64,000 nucleotides of DNA from Sepiola atlantica (lineage: Eukaryota; Mollusca; Cephalopoda; Sepiida; Sepiolidae), in assembly GCA_963556195.1 (NCBI GenBank), contig CAUVYP010000579.1, positions 248,001 to 312,000 of the forward strand, read 5' to 3'. Under the pieces are notes generated by a model. It was not told where the DNA came from and made no database searches. It was given only the letters and a program-made list of their open reading frames with translations. Position 1 is the first letter of the stretch. Every line of letters starts with the position of its first letter. This document shows, in pieces, positions 63,647 to 64,000 of this stretch. The translations under genes were made by a program, and so were the position numbers.

Positions 63647-64000
63647 TTGTTGATGTTTTGCGTATGCAGTTTGTATCGACATATCTCCGGGAGTACAAGA
63701 GCTGAACTTCTGAAACTTGGTACTGCAGTAGAAAATGTGTGTCCGCTAATGTCTGCAAAGTTTCGGAGCACAATTCTTATAAATGTGGAAGTTATAAACA
63801 AAAGCGATATCAACTTAAAATCGCACTAAATTTTGTTGATGTTTTGCGTATTCAGTTTGTATCGACATATCTCCGGGAGTACAAGAGCTGAACTTCTGAA
63901 ACTTGGTACTTCAGTAGAGAATGTGTGTCCGCTAATGTCTGCAAAGTTTCGGAGCACAATTCTTTTAAATGTGGAAGTTATTAACAAAAGACCTATCAAC
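63647..64000. repeat. Right edge: F monomer and partial E monomer
   Basis: A full F copy with the PstI-type CTGCAG (63723-63728) is followed by 168 bp of an E copy with GTAGAGAATG and CTTTTAAATG. The window stops inside this E, so the array continues to the right. Confidence 0.93.

Larger units (their letters stand above)
1..64000. repeat. 186-bp satellite DNA array spanning the whole window
   Basis: The window is a head-to-tail array of a 186-bp unit with the same orientation throughout. Starts of the TTGTTGATG phase mark fall at 29 + 186k up to 773, at 960 + 186k up to 51738, and after small shifts from 52113, 53418 and 60857 to 63833. That gives 343 complete monomers. The unit is about 36% GC (67 G or C in a type C copy). 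Divergence between types is about 4-10 differences in 186. No other sequence interrupts the array in 64 kb. Such length, orientation and homogeneity are known for centromeric and pericentromeric satellites of eukaryotes. I infer that role here; the family and species are not recognised. Subrepeats of an rDNA spacer or a subtelomere are less likely alternatives, since no rRNA or telomere-type repeat is visible. Confidence 0.98.

Noticed and set aside
29..64000. A recurring 60-codon plus-strand reading frame, once per monomer, as a tandem gene family
   Set aside because: It is the same satellite phase repeated, mostly opened by TTG, with no ribosome-binding or splice context and no recognisable domain. 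Type-defining changes alter residues freely, and stops appear (AACAAATGACC near 52083 and 53388) without sign of constraint.
1..64000. CRISPR array
   Set aside because: Repeats are directly adjacent, 186 bp long and have no unique spacers; no cas-like gene is present.
1..64000. tRNA, rRNA, transposon ends or telomere-type repeats inside the array
   Set aside because: No stretch departs from the 186-bp pattern by more than a few bases, so there is no room for such a feature.
1..64000. rDNA intergenic-spacer subrepeats
   Set aside because: They can also be unidirectional, but arrays of more than 340 copies with no rRNA sequence in 64 kb would be unusual. Not excluded beyond the window.

Overview
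The whole 64 kb is one uninterrupted satellite DNA array. It consists of a 186-bp monomer repeated head to tail in a single orientation: 343 complete copies, a 28-bp tail of another copy at the left edge and 168 bp of one more at the right edge. The count closes exactly, because 63,804 bp between the first and last monomer starts equals 343 x 186 plus a net 6 bp from four indels (+1 near 789, +3 at 51815-51820, +3 at 53120-53125, -1 near 60738). I see no gene, RNA gene, transposon, CRISPR array, inverted segment or unique sequence. The short reading frames that recur once per monomer are a by-product of the repeat unit.

The monomer is about 36% GC. Monomer position 1 below is the first T of TTGTTGATG. 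Copies fall into a few types that differ at only about 2-5% of positions. A has C73, A78, T103 and C132. B has A119, T130, G131 and C155. C is the reference type. D has T150, ACC at 159-161 and T171. E is D with T133, usually also G87. F is C with G20. D* is D with T46 and a GACCC tail. P is D with a C-like tail. S and X are rare local types.

These types are arranged in higher-order repeats (HORs) whose period changes along the window. In order: an irregular start (1-2075); a 14-monomer HOR (2076-11933); an 8-monomer HOR (13050-16025); a 17-monomer HOR in three full copies (16398-25883); a different 14-monomer HOR (27372-32021); an 11-monomer HOR (32022-37973); an 8/5/8-monomer module (37974-41693); a second 17-monomer HOR with a 17/14/17 layout (41694-50621); a 7-monomer HOR of 1305 bp (50994-53603); and a 21-monomer spacing (55836-63646). 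Chimeric monomers mark the points where unequal crossover or gene conversion removed or joined monomers.

This organisation is typical of centromeric or pericentromeric satellites of a eukaryote: a near-nucleosomal unit length, one orientation, no transposon insertions, HORs and very low divergence between monomers. It is not a bacterial or viral gene region. I do not recognise the satellite family and cannot name the species; an animal is plausible but not shown. Centromere function is inferred, not seen. The sequence shows no gene system; what it does record is the recombination history of a young satellite array.
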